Position numbers and translations under genes: made by a program
Virus record (IMG/VR): IMGVR_UViG_3300042868_007959
Coordinates: 62,001 to 126,000 of that record
Direction: 5' to 3' (one strand)
Source: a virus
DNA length: 64,000 nt
Part shown: piece after piece, positions 1 through 7,444 of the stretch
Layout of the letters: the number at the start of each line of letters is the position of its first letter
Position numbering within the stretch: the stretch's first letter is position 1
The notes under the pieces: generated by a model
Told to the model about the DNA's origin: nothing
Seen by the model: the letters and a program-made list of their open reading frames with translations, nothing else
Database searches by the model: none

Positions 1-850
1 CATCATCATTATCGTCATCATCACCTATAAATGGTGAATAACTATTACTATATGTTTCAGTAATTATTTTTTTCTTATGAATATATTTTATATTACCCAA
101 ATGAGAAATTAATTTTTCACCTGCAATGAGAGAATCTGATACTTCACTGATAACCACATATTCTTGATTAGTATGTTGTTTGTAATAACCACAACCCAAA
201 TTAAGACAGTTGAAGTCGTATTTAGTTGCCAATTGATTAACGTCAGTAAATGGATCATTACTAAATTTAGTATAACCAGATTCGTTTAAAGTCGCCTTAA
301 TTTTATCCTTAAAATCTAAATCGAAAAGATTAACTCCCCAACAAACTTCACTTATCCAATTATTAGATGGTGCATCAAACTGAATTGCGTACCCCACATT
401 ATCAAAGAAGGCATCATCAGATTCTTTAGAACCTTTCATACCTATCTCTTCTTCAACAAAGAAAGCCCCTTTTAAGTTATCGAATTTGTTGAAGAGTTCT
501 AAACAAACAAAGACACCACACTTATCATCCCCACCAATACCTGTTTGTATTTCTGTAGTGGGATGAAAGGCAATTAGATTATCGTCATTTTCTTTAATGA
601 TTAGACGTTCTTTATTTTCAATTAAGGTAATATGTGATCTATGAACTGTATCCATATGTGAAACGACACAAGGGAAATGTTCTTGCGGATAGGTTACCAT
701 ACCCTTAGTAAGATAGAGATTACCTTTTTTATCGGTGTAATACTCTATACCGTTAGTTTTTGCAAACTCTATTATGTAGTCTCTAACCATACTTTCATCA
801 CCAGATATTGATGGTAGGGACAAAACTTCTTTTAAAAAATCTAAATTCAT
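1..850 (-). CDS. M20-type metallopeptidase (peptidase T-like), C-terminus cut by window edge
   Basis: Reading from the ATG at 850 the frame stays open to the window edge, about 283 codons, so the end is missing. The protein has the M20 dinuclear-zinc signature: SHMDTVH (first metal ligands), GGDDKCGV and FVEEEIG, the order seen in peptidase T and related aminotripeptidases that trim short peptides in the cytoplasm. The last visible residues are Asp-rich. A good Bacteroidetes promoter lies at 865-896, 15 bases upstream. Family assignment is fairly sure; substrate is not known. A peptidase of this kind in a phage may recycle amino acids. Confidence 0.8.
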   Translation of the reverse strand, partial: MNLDFLKEVLSLPSISGDESMVRDYIIEFAKTNGIEYYTDKKGNLYLTKGMVTYPQEHFPCVVSHMDTVHRSHITLIENKERLIIKENDDNLIAFHPTTEIQTGIGGDDKCGVFVCLELFNKFDNLKGAFFVEEEIGMKGSKESDDAFFDNVGYAIQFDAPSNNWISEVCWGVNLFDLDFKDKIKATLNESGYTKFSNDPFTDVNQLATKYDFNCLNLGCGYYKQHTNQEYVVISEVSDSLIAGEKLISHLGNIKYIHKKKIITETYSNSYSPFIGDDDDNDD

Positions 851-864
851 ATCTTATTTTTAGA

Positions 865-896
865 CAAATATATGGAATAGATTCCGAATAACCAAA
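865..896 (-). promoter_or_regulatory. Bacteroidetes-type promoter for the M20 peptidase
   Basis: On the minus strand TTTG is followed after 20 bases by TATATTTG, matching the Bacteroidetes primary-sigma consensus (TTTG, about 19 bases, TAnnTTTG). It sits just upstream of the ATG at 850. Confidence 0.75.
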
Positions 897-974
897 TTTT
901 TATTGATTTATTATTTACAAAATAATATTAATACTGATATTTATAATAATAACATTTTAAAAAAACTTAATCAA

Positions 975-1076
975 ATGGGTTGCGGTTGTAAAAAGAAAAA
1001 ACCAGTGGTTACTACTCAAAGTAGTAATCAAAGTACTACTCAAAGTAGTAATCAGTCAAATAATAGTGGTAACTAA
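975..1076 (+). CDS. Small Cys/Lys-headed Ser/Thr/Gln-rich protein (33 aa)
   Basis: ATG at 975 to TAA at 1074-1076. The peptide starts MGCGCKKKK and continues as a low-complexity tail built from TTQSSNQS repeats. It lies tail-to-tail with the minus-strand gene ending at 1077, with no spacer. The Gly-Cys-Gly-Cys-Lys head could be a metal or lipid attachment site, but there is no hydrophobic signal segment. Function unknown. It is one of few plus-strand genes here. Confidence 0.6.
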   Translation: MGCGCKKKKPVVTTQSSNQSTTQSSNQSNNSGN

Positions 1077-1499
1077 TTAAGTTAATTGATTTGCGGGTCC
1101 TCTAGCAGGCTCAACCGACCACGGTGAGCTATCTATTGGATTCGCAACTCCCCTATTTACATCTTTAAGAGGCCAAACAGTAGAAGATCCACCAGCAGGT
1201 GCACCTTCATCCTCCTCGTCTAATATTTCTTCATCAGTATAATCATCAATACCGATACCATATTCAGTTACGACAAGTCCGTACCCACCTTCTTTATCAT
1301 AGTACCCTAAATAGATATCATTATCATCATACACTACTGTTTCGTATGCATTACTATCAAACCTAAGTCTTTTAGGTTCACCATTAACCCATTTAAGTAT
1401 TTTCTTATACCAACTTTTAGGATCTTTGATTGTTTCACCAAATTCCCTAATTAGTATTTTTTTATATTGACTTTCTGTAATTATTATTTTCATCACCAA
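1077..1499 (-). CDS. Hypothetical protein with shared N-terminal ITESQY peptide
   Basis: 140 aa. Begins MVMKIIITESQYKKILIRE, the same leader found on five or more otherwise unrelated proteins in this window. The rest is acidic, with DDYTDEEILDEEDEG near residue 90, and no domain I recognise. The start overlaps the stop of the gene upstream (1493..1843). A second Met at residue 3 is an equally good start. By analogy with T4 capsid-targeting peptides it may be a packaged internal protein (inference). Confidence 0.7.
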   Translation of the reverse strand: MVMKIIITESQYKKILIREFGETIKDPKSWYKKILKWVNGEPKRLRFDSNAYETVVYDDNDIYLGYYDKEGGYGLVVTEYGIGIDDYTDEEILDEEDEGAPAGGSSTVWPLKDVNRGVANPIDSSPWSVEPARGPANQLT

Positions 1500-1843
1500 T
1501 TTCTTTCTTTATTGTTAATAACATTTAGCAATTTAACTTTTATGTTTTTATTTCCAGTCATATCCATTATTTCCCCTTTTATATCATAGAAAAAACTACC
1601 TACATCTGCACTATCAAAAATAGAATCAATATAAATTATTAAACCAATTTCATTATCAAAAGAAGTTGCAACTTCGACATTTTCTACTATATCCAATATT
1701 TCACAATCAACATCCTCATCAGCATAATCCCAATCCTCATCTTCTGTAGCGTGTTCACACTTATCCCTTAAATTATTTAATGAGATGTCCACTATTTTTT
1801 GATAAACAGTTTTAAGTTGGTTTTCAGTTATTAAAACTTTCAT
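1493..1843 (-). CDS. Hypothetical acidic protein with shared N-terminal ITENQ peptide
   Basis: 116 aa. Begins MKVLITENQLKTVYQKI, then an acidic stretch (DEDWDYADEDVD) and an alternating hydrophobic C-terminal half. No recognised domain. It overlaps its neighbours by a few bases on each side, so the genes between 1077 and 3114 form one compact operon. Confidence 0.7.
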   Translation of the reverse strand: MKVLITENQLKTVYQKIVDISLNNLRDKCEHATEDEDWDYADEDVDCEILDIVENVEVATSFDNEIGLIIYIDSIFDSADVGSFFYDIKGEIMDMTGNKNIKVKLLNVINNKERNW

Positions 1844-2421
1844 TCTATTAATTTTATATAGGATTTATATTGATCTGGCGTCCAATCAGTTGAAAAATCA
1901 AATAAAGTATCTCTAGCCATATCCCTCACAAGTTCTGCATCATCCAAATCCCAATCCAAATCAGGAAACTGATTGGGGTATGTGTCCACTAACTCTATAT
2001 CATTAAAATTTCGATCTCTAATTTTAGAAATGACATTTTTTAATGCCTCTTGACGTGATCCTGCCCTAACAGTAATTTCATAATCTAAAAATGATCTAGC
2101 AGTAATTACAGTTGGTAAGTTAGCCTTTATTACATAAGTACCTTGAAATTCCAACGGAGTATTTAAAAATGTTTCATATTCCCCATCAGGTAAATCTCTA
2201 AATGTTTTTTCATAGTTATGTACTATTGTAGTTGCATCAACATCACTCAAATCCCAATTAAACATTAAATCTTCAATAGTTTTATCGGCATTAGTATAGA
2301 TATTTTTTAATGCCCTCATAATTCTTAGGACTTTTGGAGTGATTAAATCTCCAACAGACGATGATTCAGTATCCTCTTTAAATAATTTTTTATATTGTTT
2401 TTCAGTTAATTTAATTTTCAT
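1840..2421 (-). CDS. Hypothetical protein with shared N-terminal LTEKQY peptide
   Basis: 193 aa. Begins MKIKLTEKQYKKLFKED. A residue block around 85-150 (VITARSFLDYEITVRAGSRQ) looks like a small alpha/beta fold. No known family recognised. Overlaps the next gene by 4 bases (translational coupling). Confidence 0.7.
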   Translation of the reverse strand: MKIKLTEKQYKKLFKEDTESSSVGDLITPKVLRIMRALKNIYTNADKTIEDLMFNWDLSDVDATTIVHNYEKTFRDLPDGEYETFLNTPLEFQGTYVIKANLPTVITARSFLDYEITVRAGSRQEALKNVISKIRDRNFNDIELVDTYPNQFPDLDWDLDDAELVRDMARDTLFDFSTDWTPDQYKSYIKLIE

Positions 2422-2422
2422 C

Positions 2423-2803
2423 TTAAACGGTTTTTGTTAAAGTTAAATCTACACTAGATGATTTAATTGTGAATGTATTTAATTGTTTTTTGACATGTGA
2501 AATTATATCATTCATTTGATTCGTGTCTATATTAAAAGTTTTACCTGTACTATCTTTTACACCATAACCATCTTCAGTCTCCCATATATTTTTGATTAAA
2601 ACTCCACCATCATAAAATAAAGTGTTTACCTTTAATTTATAATAGTAAACCATATCTTTATACATCACTTTAAGTTGTCCAGAGTATTTACCATATTTCG
2701 GATCATCCCAATTAATAGGTACTGCACTAACCTTAGTATTGGAAACTATAATAGTTTCTATAAGTAAATTATTAAATTGACTTTCTGTAATAACTATTCT
2801 CAT
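2423..2803 (-). CDS. Hypothetical protein with shared N-terminal ITESQF peptide
   Basis: 126 aa. Begins MRIVITESQFNNLLIE. The remainder is beta-rich (VSAVPINWDDP, QLKVMYKDMVYYYK) with no recognised domain. Its ATG overlaps the stop of the membrane gene at 2803. Same operon and same leader peptide as the three genes downstream. Confidence 0.7.
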   Translation of the reverse strand: MRIVITESQFNNLLIETIIVSNTKVSAVPINWDDPKYGKYSGQLKVMYKDMVYYYKLKVNTLFYDGGVLIKNIWETEDGYGVKDSTGKTFNIDTNQMNDIISHVKKQLNTFTIKSSSVDLTLTKTV

Positions 2804-3114
2804 TAATTAGTCTTTTCCTCGTCTTTATTTTTATGTCTTAATGAACCAATTGTTTCGATTACATTTAAAAATTTACCACCAAAAGTATAACCCGCAAATA
2901 AAACCATTGCATATTCTAAGGCATCTATGATAATTTGGAACTTATTTAAATCCAATGTATTTTCTTTACTAACACCTTTAAACATTAACACACCTAGTGT
3001 AATATAATATGCGATGATTGCCCACAACAGATATACTCTACTTTGAGAGTACATACCTTTTTCTGTAAGCATGTCTTTAAATATTTTCATAATTAATTTA
3101 ATTTTATTACTCAT
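2803..3114 (-). CDS. Small membrane protein, holin-like
   Basis: 103 aa with two predicted membrane spans (about residues 27-46 and 68-85) separated by a short polar loop and followed by a charged tail (RHKNKDEEKTN). Size and topology fit phage holins but also many unnamed phage membrane proteins. An internal Met (MKIFKDMLTEKG, residue 9) could be the true start. It heads the operon of leader-peptide proteins. Confidence 0.55.
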   Translation of the reverse strand: MSNKIKLIMKIFKDMLTEKGMYSQSRVYLLWAIIAYYITLGVLMFKGVSKENTLDLNKFQIIIDALEYAMVLFAGYTFGGKFLNVIETIGSLRHKNKDEEKTN

Positions 3115-3164
3115 AAAATAAAACGTTTAAATTGTTATTATAATAAATATCTTTAAAAACAAAA

Positions 3165-3184
3165 AACCCAACTAATGTTGGGTT
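3165..3184 (-). terminator. Terminator after thioredoxin
   Basis: Inverted repeat AACCCAAC/GTTGGGTT with a 4-base loop just past the stop of the thioredoxin gene. On the minus strand it is followed by a T-rich run. Confidence 0.8.
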
Positions 3185-3190
3185 TTGATA

Positions 3191-3481
3191 TTATAAAATT
3201 TCTTTTATTTTTTTATTTAAGACAGATTCACTGAGAACACCACTATTCCTCCAAATCTGTTTACCCTCTTTAACTAAGACTATGGTAGGTATAGTCCTTA
3301 TCTGAAATTGAGCGGCGACACTCCTATCCTCATCTATGTTAATTTTTACTACTTCAATATCACTATTATTTTTTTTAAAACTTTCTATAATAGGATTCAT
3401 CATCCTACAAGGTCCGCACCATTCTGCCCAAAAATCAATCAAAACAGGTTTTTCTGATTGTAATATAGTTTCTAATTCCAT
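3191..3481 (-). CDS. trxA: Thioredoxin
   Basis: 96 aa, close to the usual 105. The redox site FWAEWCGPCRMM is at about residues 17-28, and the cis-Pro segment RTIPTIVLVKEG at about 61-72. Cytoplasmic disulfide reductase; in phages it can supply reductant to ribonucleotide reductase or serve as a polymerase clamp, but neither partner is in this window. It is flanked by terminators, so it is probably a single-gene unit. Confidence 0.95.
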   Translation of the reverse strand: MELETILQSEKPVLIDFWAEWCGPCRMMNPIIESFKKNNSDIEVVKINIDEDRSVAAQFQIRTIPTIVLVKEGKQIWRNSGVLSESVLNKKIKEIL

Positions 3482-3523
3482 CTATAAATTTTATTTAATT
3501 ATTATTATATTATAAATATAAAA

Positions 3524-3540
3524 GGGGATTAAAAATCCCC
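3524..3540 (-). terminator. Terminator after the FKBP gene
   Basis: GGGGATT/AATCCCC hairpin with A-rich loop, 15 bases past the stop of the peptidyl-prolyl isomerase gene, followed on the minus strand by a T-rich stretch. Confidence 0.75.
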
Positions 3541-3554
3541 CTCTGAAATAATAT

Positions 3555-3980
3555 TTATTTTACTTCTAATACCTCTACGTCAAAAATTAATTTTTTACCT
3601 GCCATAGGATGGTTGGCATCAATTTTAACACCTTCCTCATTAATTTCGGTAACAACTACGTTTATTGTACCCTTATCTCCAGTAGATTGTAAGAAATCAC
3701 CTACATTAACTCCTTCAGGTGCTCTGTCATTAGGGATAATTGTTACTAACCCATCAAGATACTCACCATAACCTTCTTCAGGATCAATCTCGATAGTTTT
3801 TTTATCTCCCTTATTTAAACCAACTAAACCTTTTTCAAATCCATTGATTAATGTACCCTGTCCTAAAACTATATTTAAAGGTTCTCTACCTTCCGCTAAA
3901 GAAGTGTCGAATACTGTACCGTCCTCAAATCTTCCTGTGTAGTGGACTACTACACCCTTACCATTTTCTACTGTCATCAT
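3555..3980 (-). CDS. slyD: FKBP-type peptidyl-prolyl isomerase, SlyD-like
   Basis: 141 aa. FKBP core VVVHYTGRFEDGTVFDTS (residues 10-27), LGQGTLINGFEKGLVG (39-54), then an inserted flap region and NHPMAGKKLIFDVEVLEV (120-140), the order typical of SlyD-type proteins. It lacks the His-rich metal tail of E. coli SlyD. Cytoplasmic prolyl isomerase and chaperone; here probably helps fold phage proteins. Met1 or Met2 may be the start. Confidence 0.93.
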   Translation of the reverse strand: MMTVENGKGVVVHYTGRFEDGTVFDTSLAEGREPLNIVLGQGTLINGFEKGLVGLNKGDKKTIEIDPEEGYGEYLDGLVTIIPNDRAPEGVNVGDFLQSTGDKGTINVVVTEINEEGVKIDANHPMAGKKLIFDVEVLEVK

Positions 3981-4028
3981 TTTATTTTTTTTAAATTATA
4001 ATGATAAAAAAATAAATAGTAAAGTATT

Positions 4029-4451
4029 TTATAATTTTATTTCGAACCTATCTTTCATTATTTGAATTTTGTCTTCAGGAACACCATGTTCATTTATACC
4101 TTCGTGTCTATTTTCTACAATAATTGAGAACACTTTATAATCATACTGTTTTGCCAACTCATAATAACGTTCCATTTCCCATTCTTGTGTAAATGTATTA
4201 GAAACTGCAATCTCTCTGTAGAAGTTATCGTTAATCAGTGAATCCTTCATATATGTTTCAACTGTATCCTGACAGAATTTATGTGCGTCTTTGATTTTAC
4301 TAAAATCAAAATTATATTCTCCAGTCTCTTTATCGACAAAATATTTGTCCGCCTCACAAACTAAAAAATCGTGTTCCACTAATCTTTTGGCGAATGTAGA
4401 TTTACCTGAACCAGGTACTCCTCTTACTATATATAAAATTTTATCATCCAT
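4029..4451 (-). CDS. P-loop kinase / ATPase (polynucleotide-kinase-like)
   Basis: 140 aa. Walker A GVPGSGKSTFAKRL at residues 11-24 with VRGVPGSGKST typical of zeta-toxin/PNK-type AAA_33 kinases; EADKYFVD (33-40) and AVSNTFTQEWEME (83-95) match the later motifs of this group. Only the kinase domain is present, no phosphatase domain. It could phosphorylate RNA or DNA 5' ends and support the RNA ligase at 6315, but the substrate is not shown by sequence. Confidence 0.8.
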   Translation of the reverse strand: MDDKILYIVRGVPGSGKSTFAKRLVEHDFLVCEADKYFVDKETGEYNFDFSKIKDAHKFCQDTVETYMKDSLINDNFYREIAVSNTFTQEWEMERYYELAKQYDYKVFSIIVENRHEGINEHGVPEDKIQIMKDRFEIKL

Positions 4452-4469
4452 TTTATTCTGATTTAAAGG

Positions 4470-4685
4470 TTAACAACTTTCTTGATATTCTTTTCCTCCT
4501 TGTGTAATAGCATCTAATACTCTAAATAAAGGAACTAATATAGTACCATTGGTATAGACTTCTTCTTTATCTTTAAAACTATAATCAATTATAAAATCAA
4601 TAATCTTAAGCTGCTCATCTGTCAATGTTGTAGAATCTAATCTACTTTTTACAGATATATCATTTTTTATTTCTTCTTTGTCCAT
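4470..4685 (-). CDS. Hypothetical protein (71 aa)
   Basis: I place the start at the internal Met (MDKEEIKNDISVKSRL) because the 25 codons upstream overlap another small gene (4711..4794) and because the leader before this ATG (TTTGATTTAG) resembles the one before the kinase gene. The protein is helical and acidic, ending in TQGGKEYQESC. No family recognised. Confidence 0.6.
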   Translation of the reverse strand: MDKEEIKNDISVKSRLDSTTLTDEQLKIIDFIIDYSFKDKEEVYTNGTILVPLFRVLDAITQGGKEYQESC

Positions 4686-4710
4686 CTTATTTTGATTTAG
4701 GTAGTTTTTA

Positions 4711-4794
4711 TTAGGATACGGATATTGCAATAATAGCGATAAAAGTAAACCATATGACAACTACGATTATTGTTACTAAATTTGGGTTTTTCAT
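4711..4794 (-). CDS. Tiny single-span membrane peptide (27 aa)
   Basis: ATG at 4794 overlaps the TGA of the gene upstream (ATGA). The peptide is MKNPNLVTIIVVV followed by a hydrophobic segment, essentially one membrane helix. Too short for ORF callers; the ATGA coupling supports it. Function unknown. Confidence 0.5.
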   Translation of the reverse strand: MKNPNLVTIIVVVIWFTFIAIIAISVS

Positions 4795-4973
4795 CTTTTA
4801 TATATCAAATAAGTTACTACCAAAATAACGATTAAAAGTAATACTGGTATCCACAATGGTGCAGTTACCCACCACCAACTCCAATCAACGTGATTAGTTA
4901 GTTTTAGAACCATAAAAATAAGGAATAGAATCATACCTAATCCTATCCCACTTGATGAACTGTTTTCACTCAT
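4791..4973 (-). CDS. Small two-span membrane protein
   Basis: 60 aa. Ser-rich N-terminus, then a span at about residues 10-25, a loop with NHVDWSWWWVTAPLWIP and a second span to the KR end. The WSWWWVTAPLW block is common in small phage membrane proteins of the TM Fragile-X-F-associated type. Function unknown. Confidence 0.7.
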   Translation of the reverse strand: MSENSSSSGIGLGMILFLIFMVLKLTNHVDWSWWWVTAPLWIPVLLLIVILVVTYLIYKR

Positions 4974-4987
4974 AATTTATTATTTAT

Positions 4988-5644
4988 TTATATTCTTTTT
5001 TCGTGATGATCTTTTGGTAAACATAATTTTTTAATTGGTTGATTTTTAACAATGGTTAAAATTTCATCCAAAGATAAGGGACATAAATTATTACCATCTA
5101 CACCCACATCCAATGATTTACCGTCACCCAATCTTAAATTAGTTGGTAGGTGTACGTGACCATGTAAATGTATTGTACCATCATTCATACTATCCCACGA
5201 TGCAATTGGGTAGTGCATACAGACAAAAGAGTATTTGTCCATCAACCCCTTACCCAAAATAGATGGTCTACGAACATCTAAAAACAAATAGTCGTGTGTT
5301 GAGGAAAAAATATCTTGTATATCTTCTTTGTTTTTGCGAATGTGGTGATCGTGATTCCCATAAGTTAAATGAACATTCTTACAGATTATTCTATTACGAA
5401 ATTCCTCTATTTTCTCAAATCCACCAAAACTCCAATCACCCAAATGAATCAATACATCATCTTCACCAACAACCTCATTAATATTATTCACTAATGTGTC
5501 ATTCATATGATTGAGTGAATTAAACTTACGTGTTAGCTTTTCTGCACCAACCCAACCAGTTGTTGCAGAACAAATATTTGCGTGATTATAATGTGTATCA
5601 CTCGTAAAAAATAACCGTTGCCCTTTTTCTAATACTAATTTCAT
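4988..5644 (-). CDS. Calcineurin-like metallophosphoesterase
   Basis: 218 aa. Dimetal phosphoesterase motifs in order: FFTSDTHYNHAN (12-23), LIHLGDWSFGG (65-75), YGNHDHH (95-101), CMHYP (141-145) and HLHGHVH (158-164). Phage relatives are predicted phosphodiesterases or phosphatases acting on nucleic-acid ends or nucleotides. A -7 box (TATATTTG) lies just upstream near 5649. It is followed on the transcript by small membrane genes and the P-loop kinase. Confidence 0.88.
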   Translation of the reverse strand: MKLVLEKGQRLFFTSDTHYNHANICSATTGWVGAEKLTRKFNSLNHMNDTLVNNINEVVGEDDVLIHLGDWSFGGFEKIEEFRNRIICKNVHLTYGNHDHHIRKNKEDIQDIFSSTHDYLFLDVRRPSILGKGLMDKYSFVCMHYPIASWDSMNDGTIHLHGHVHLPTNLRLGDGKSLDVGVDGNNLCPLSLDEILTIVKNQPIKKLCLPKDHHEKRI

Positions 5645-5667
5645 TTTACAAATATATTTATAATTTT

Positions 5668-6318
5668 TTAATATTCCAAACTTTTAGGTAAAAATAATAG
5701 GGTTGGGTTCTTCTTTTGAATATCTAAGTTTGGGTATTCCTCTTTAAATTTCATCACGTCAAACTTCTTAGTGATTAAATGGTACCCATTTTTAGTTGGG
5801 ATAATAGCTTCAATCTTTGGACCAACTTCATGTCCAATTGGTATTCCTACCTCGTCAAATTTAACTTTGGTAATTGGATTACATTTATATTCAATAAATG
5901 CCATCATTACTGGACTAGGTATATGACTATCATCGATATCTATAATCCACCTCTTCTCGTGAGTTTTAATTTGACCAACAACTGAGTCAAATAAACCTTG
6001 TTGTTTATCTACACCATCTCTAATACGTTCTGCCAGTATCGCCAACATATTAAGGGAAACATCCTTATGGTTTTGTTTCTGAACATGAATATATGCCCTC
6101 GCCTTAAACATTTCACAAAGTTGTTTAATCTCGTCATACCTCTTTTCAAGATGATCAATAGATTCTATACAGTAAGTTTTAATTGTTCTTACTGACTGAT
6201 GATTATCTCTTTCCCCTTCAGGTTGATCCTTTTTACGTTTAAAAACATATAACATATAAAAATCACCTTTATCAGTGAAATGTAATAGTGGTTTTATTAA
6301 TTCTAAGTTATCTATCAT
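5668..6318 (-). CDS. Hypothetical protein with primase-polymerase-like motifs
   Basis: 216 aa. I see WIIDIDDSHIP (about 124-134) and TKNGYHLITKKFD (about 175-187), resembling the hhDhD and sxH motifs of archaeo-eukaryotic primase (AEP) domains; a third catalytic motif is not clear. The start overlaps the stop of the RNA ligase gene. It could be a small AEP-type nucleotidyltransferase working with the ligase, or an unrelated fold. Family call is weak. Confidence 0.6.
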   Translation of the reverse strand: MIDNLELIKPLLHFTDKGDFYMLYVFKRKKDQPEGERDNHQSVRTIKTYCIESIDHLEKRYDEIKQLCEMFKARAYIHVQKQNHKDVSLNMLAILAERIRDGVDKQQGLFDSVVGQIKTHEKRWIIDIDDSHIPSPVMMAFIEYKCNPITKVKFDEVGIPIGHEVGPKIEAIIPTKNGYHLITKKFDVMKFKEEYPNLDIQKKNPTLLFLPKSLEY

Positions 6319-7370
6319 AGTTTCCTAAATTTTGGTTTTAAAGCACTCCATATAATTTTATCATAATCTTTACCATCCCACATCGCAAACATAATTGCCT
6401 TTGCAATTGGATGGTGATTCTTAATATGTTCCGCAAATTCTTTCTTAGTTGGTTCTACTTCTATATCACCGTATTTACCAAATCTAAAATAATCATAAGT
6501 TTTACCTAGTTGGTTATAGTATTGGTACCAATGATACCCCAAACTACTGGCGTAAGTTTTAATCTTACCATAAAATTCATCAGGAACATCTTTAAGAAAA
6601 TCTTCTATTTTACCACCACTAGATAAAATTTCCCATACAGTTGTAGTTGATACATTTGTCATTATTTTATGTAATCTGAGATATTCTTCACCCTTTATCT
6701 TCATTCTGTCACCATTAGAAAATTTAACTACATAACCCTCTTCATCATCTTTTATTATATTTTTTAAGGTAGTAAAATCAGTTATGCCATCATATTTTTT
6801 AACTACTCTGAATCCTATATTTTGAATTAAATTTTTTAATCTTAAATCTACATCTTCACTATGTAAGACAACTTCATTTTCGGTTTTAGTATTTATCATA
6901 CCTAATAACACTAAATCCTCAAAATCATACTGTACCACTATTCGATTATCATCGTATATGATTTCAAATAAATAAGTATAATCTTTATGTAACTTATCGT
7001 AATCATATTTTTGTAATAAATCAAAACCCTTTATAGATTGTTCAGAAGTGAATGAACCTCTAGTTGCCAATACCCATTGATCACCATAATGAAATAGAAT
7101 TCCTAATGAACCATCCATTTTATCATAAACGTCAAATTCAGATGTGGTAGTATGTTTACCTTCTTCCATATTAAAGAATTTTTTAAATGGTCTACCAACA
7201 ATATCACCATCGGAATTTGTTACTAATCCCCTACACATCAGAGTTATATTATCCCATAATGATTCGTATTGTACTTTTTCACTATAATTCCAAATAGTTA
7301 GATCCAAAGTAGGGTGAACTTGTTTATGTAATAAACCCTTATCAAAATATTCATTTAAAATTTCATTCAT
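6315..7370 (-). CDS. rnlA: RNA ligase, T4 Rnl1-like
   Basis: 351 aa, near T4 Rnl1 (374). Ligase motif I is KMDGSL with the nucleotidyl lysine at residue 84; upstream RGLV and GRPFKKFFNMEE (59-70) match Rnl1; ATRGSFTSEQ and YLFEIIY are later motifs; EGYVVKF (about 215) is motif IV and MKIK motif V. ATP-dependent joining of RNA ends, in T4 used to repair host tRNA cut by anticodon nucleases. Nearby kinase and phosphoesterases, and tRNA clusters further on, fit an RNA repair role. Confidence 0.9.
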   Translation of the reverse strand: MNEILNEYFDKGLLHKQVHPTLDLTIWNYSEKVQYESLWDNITLMCRGLVTNSDGDIVGRPFKKFFNMEEGKHTTTSEFDVYDKMDGSLGILFHYGDQWVLATRGSFTSEQSIKGFDLLQKYDYDKLHKDYTYLFEIIYDDNRIVVQYDFEDLVLLGMINTKTENEVVLHSEDVDLRLKNLIQNIGFRVVKKYDGITDFTTLKNIIKDDEEGYVVKFSNGDRMKIKGEEYLRLHKIMTNVSTTTVWEILSSGGKIEDFLKDVPDEFYGKIKTYASSLGYHWYQYYNQLGKTYDYFRFGKYGDIEVEPTKKEFAEHIKNHHPIAKAIMFAMWDGKDYDKIIWSALKPKFRKL

Positions 7371-7403
7371 AATGCAAATATACTATTTTTTTTTATATAA
7401 AAA

Positions 7404-7421
7404 AACCCACATATGTGGGTT
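7404..7421 (-). terminator. Terminator after NAMPT-like gene
   Basis: Perfect AACCCACAT/ATGTGGGTT inverted repeat followed on the minus strand by a T run, between the NAMPT-like gene and the RNA ligase gene. A TATATTTG -7 box for the ligase gene follows at about 7374-7381. Confidence 0.8.
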
Positions 7422-7444
7422 TTTCTAAATATATGTTATTTTTT

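Noticed and set aside
1021-1070. Short AGTAGTAATCA tandem repeat as a possible CRISPR or satellite
   Set aside because: It is the coding repeat of the 33-aa TTQSSNQS protein, with no spacers.
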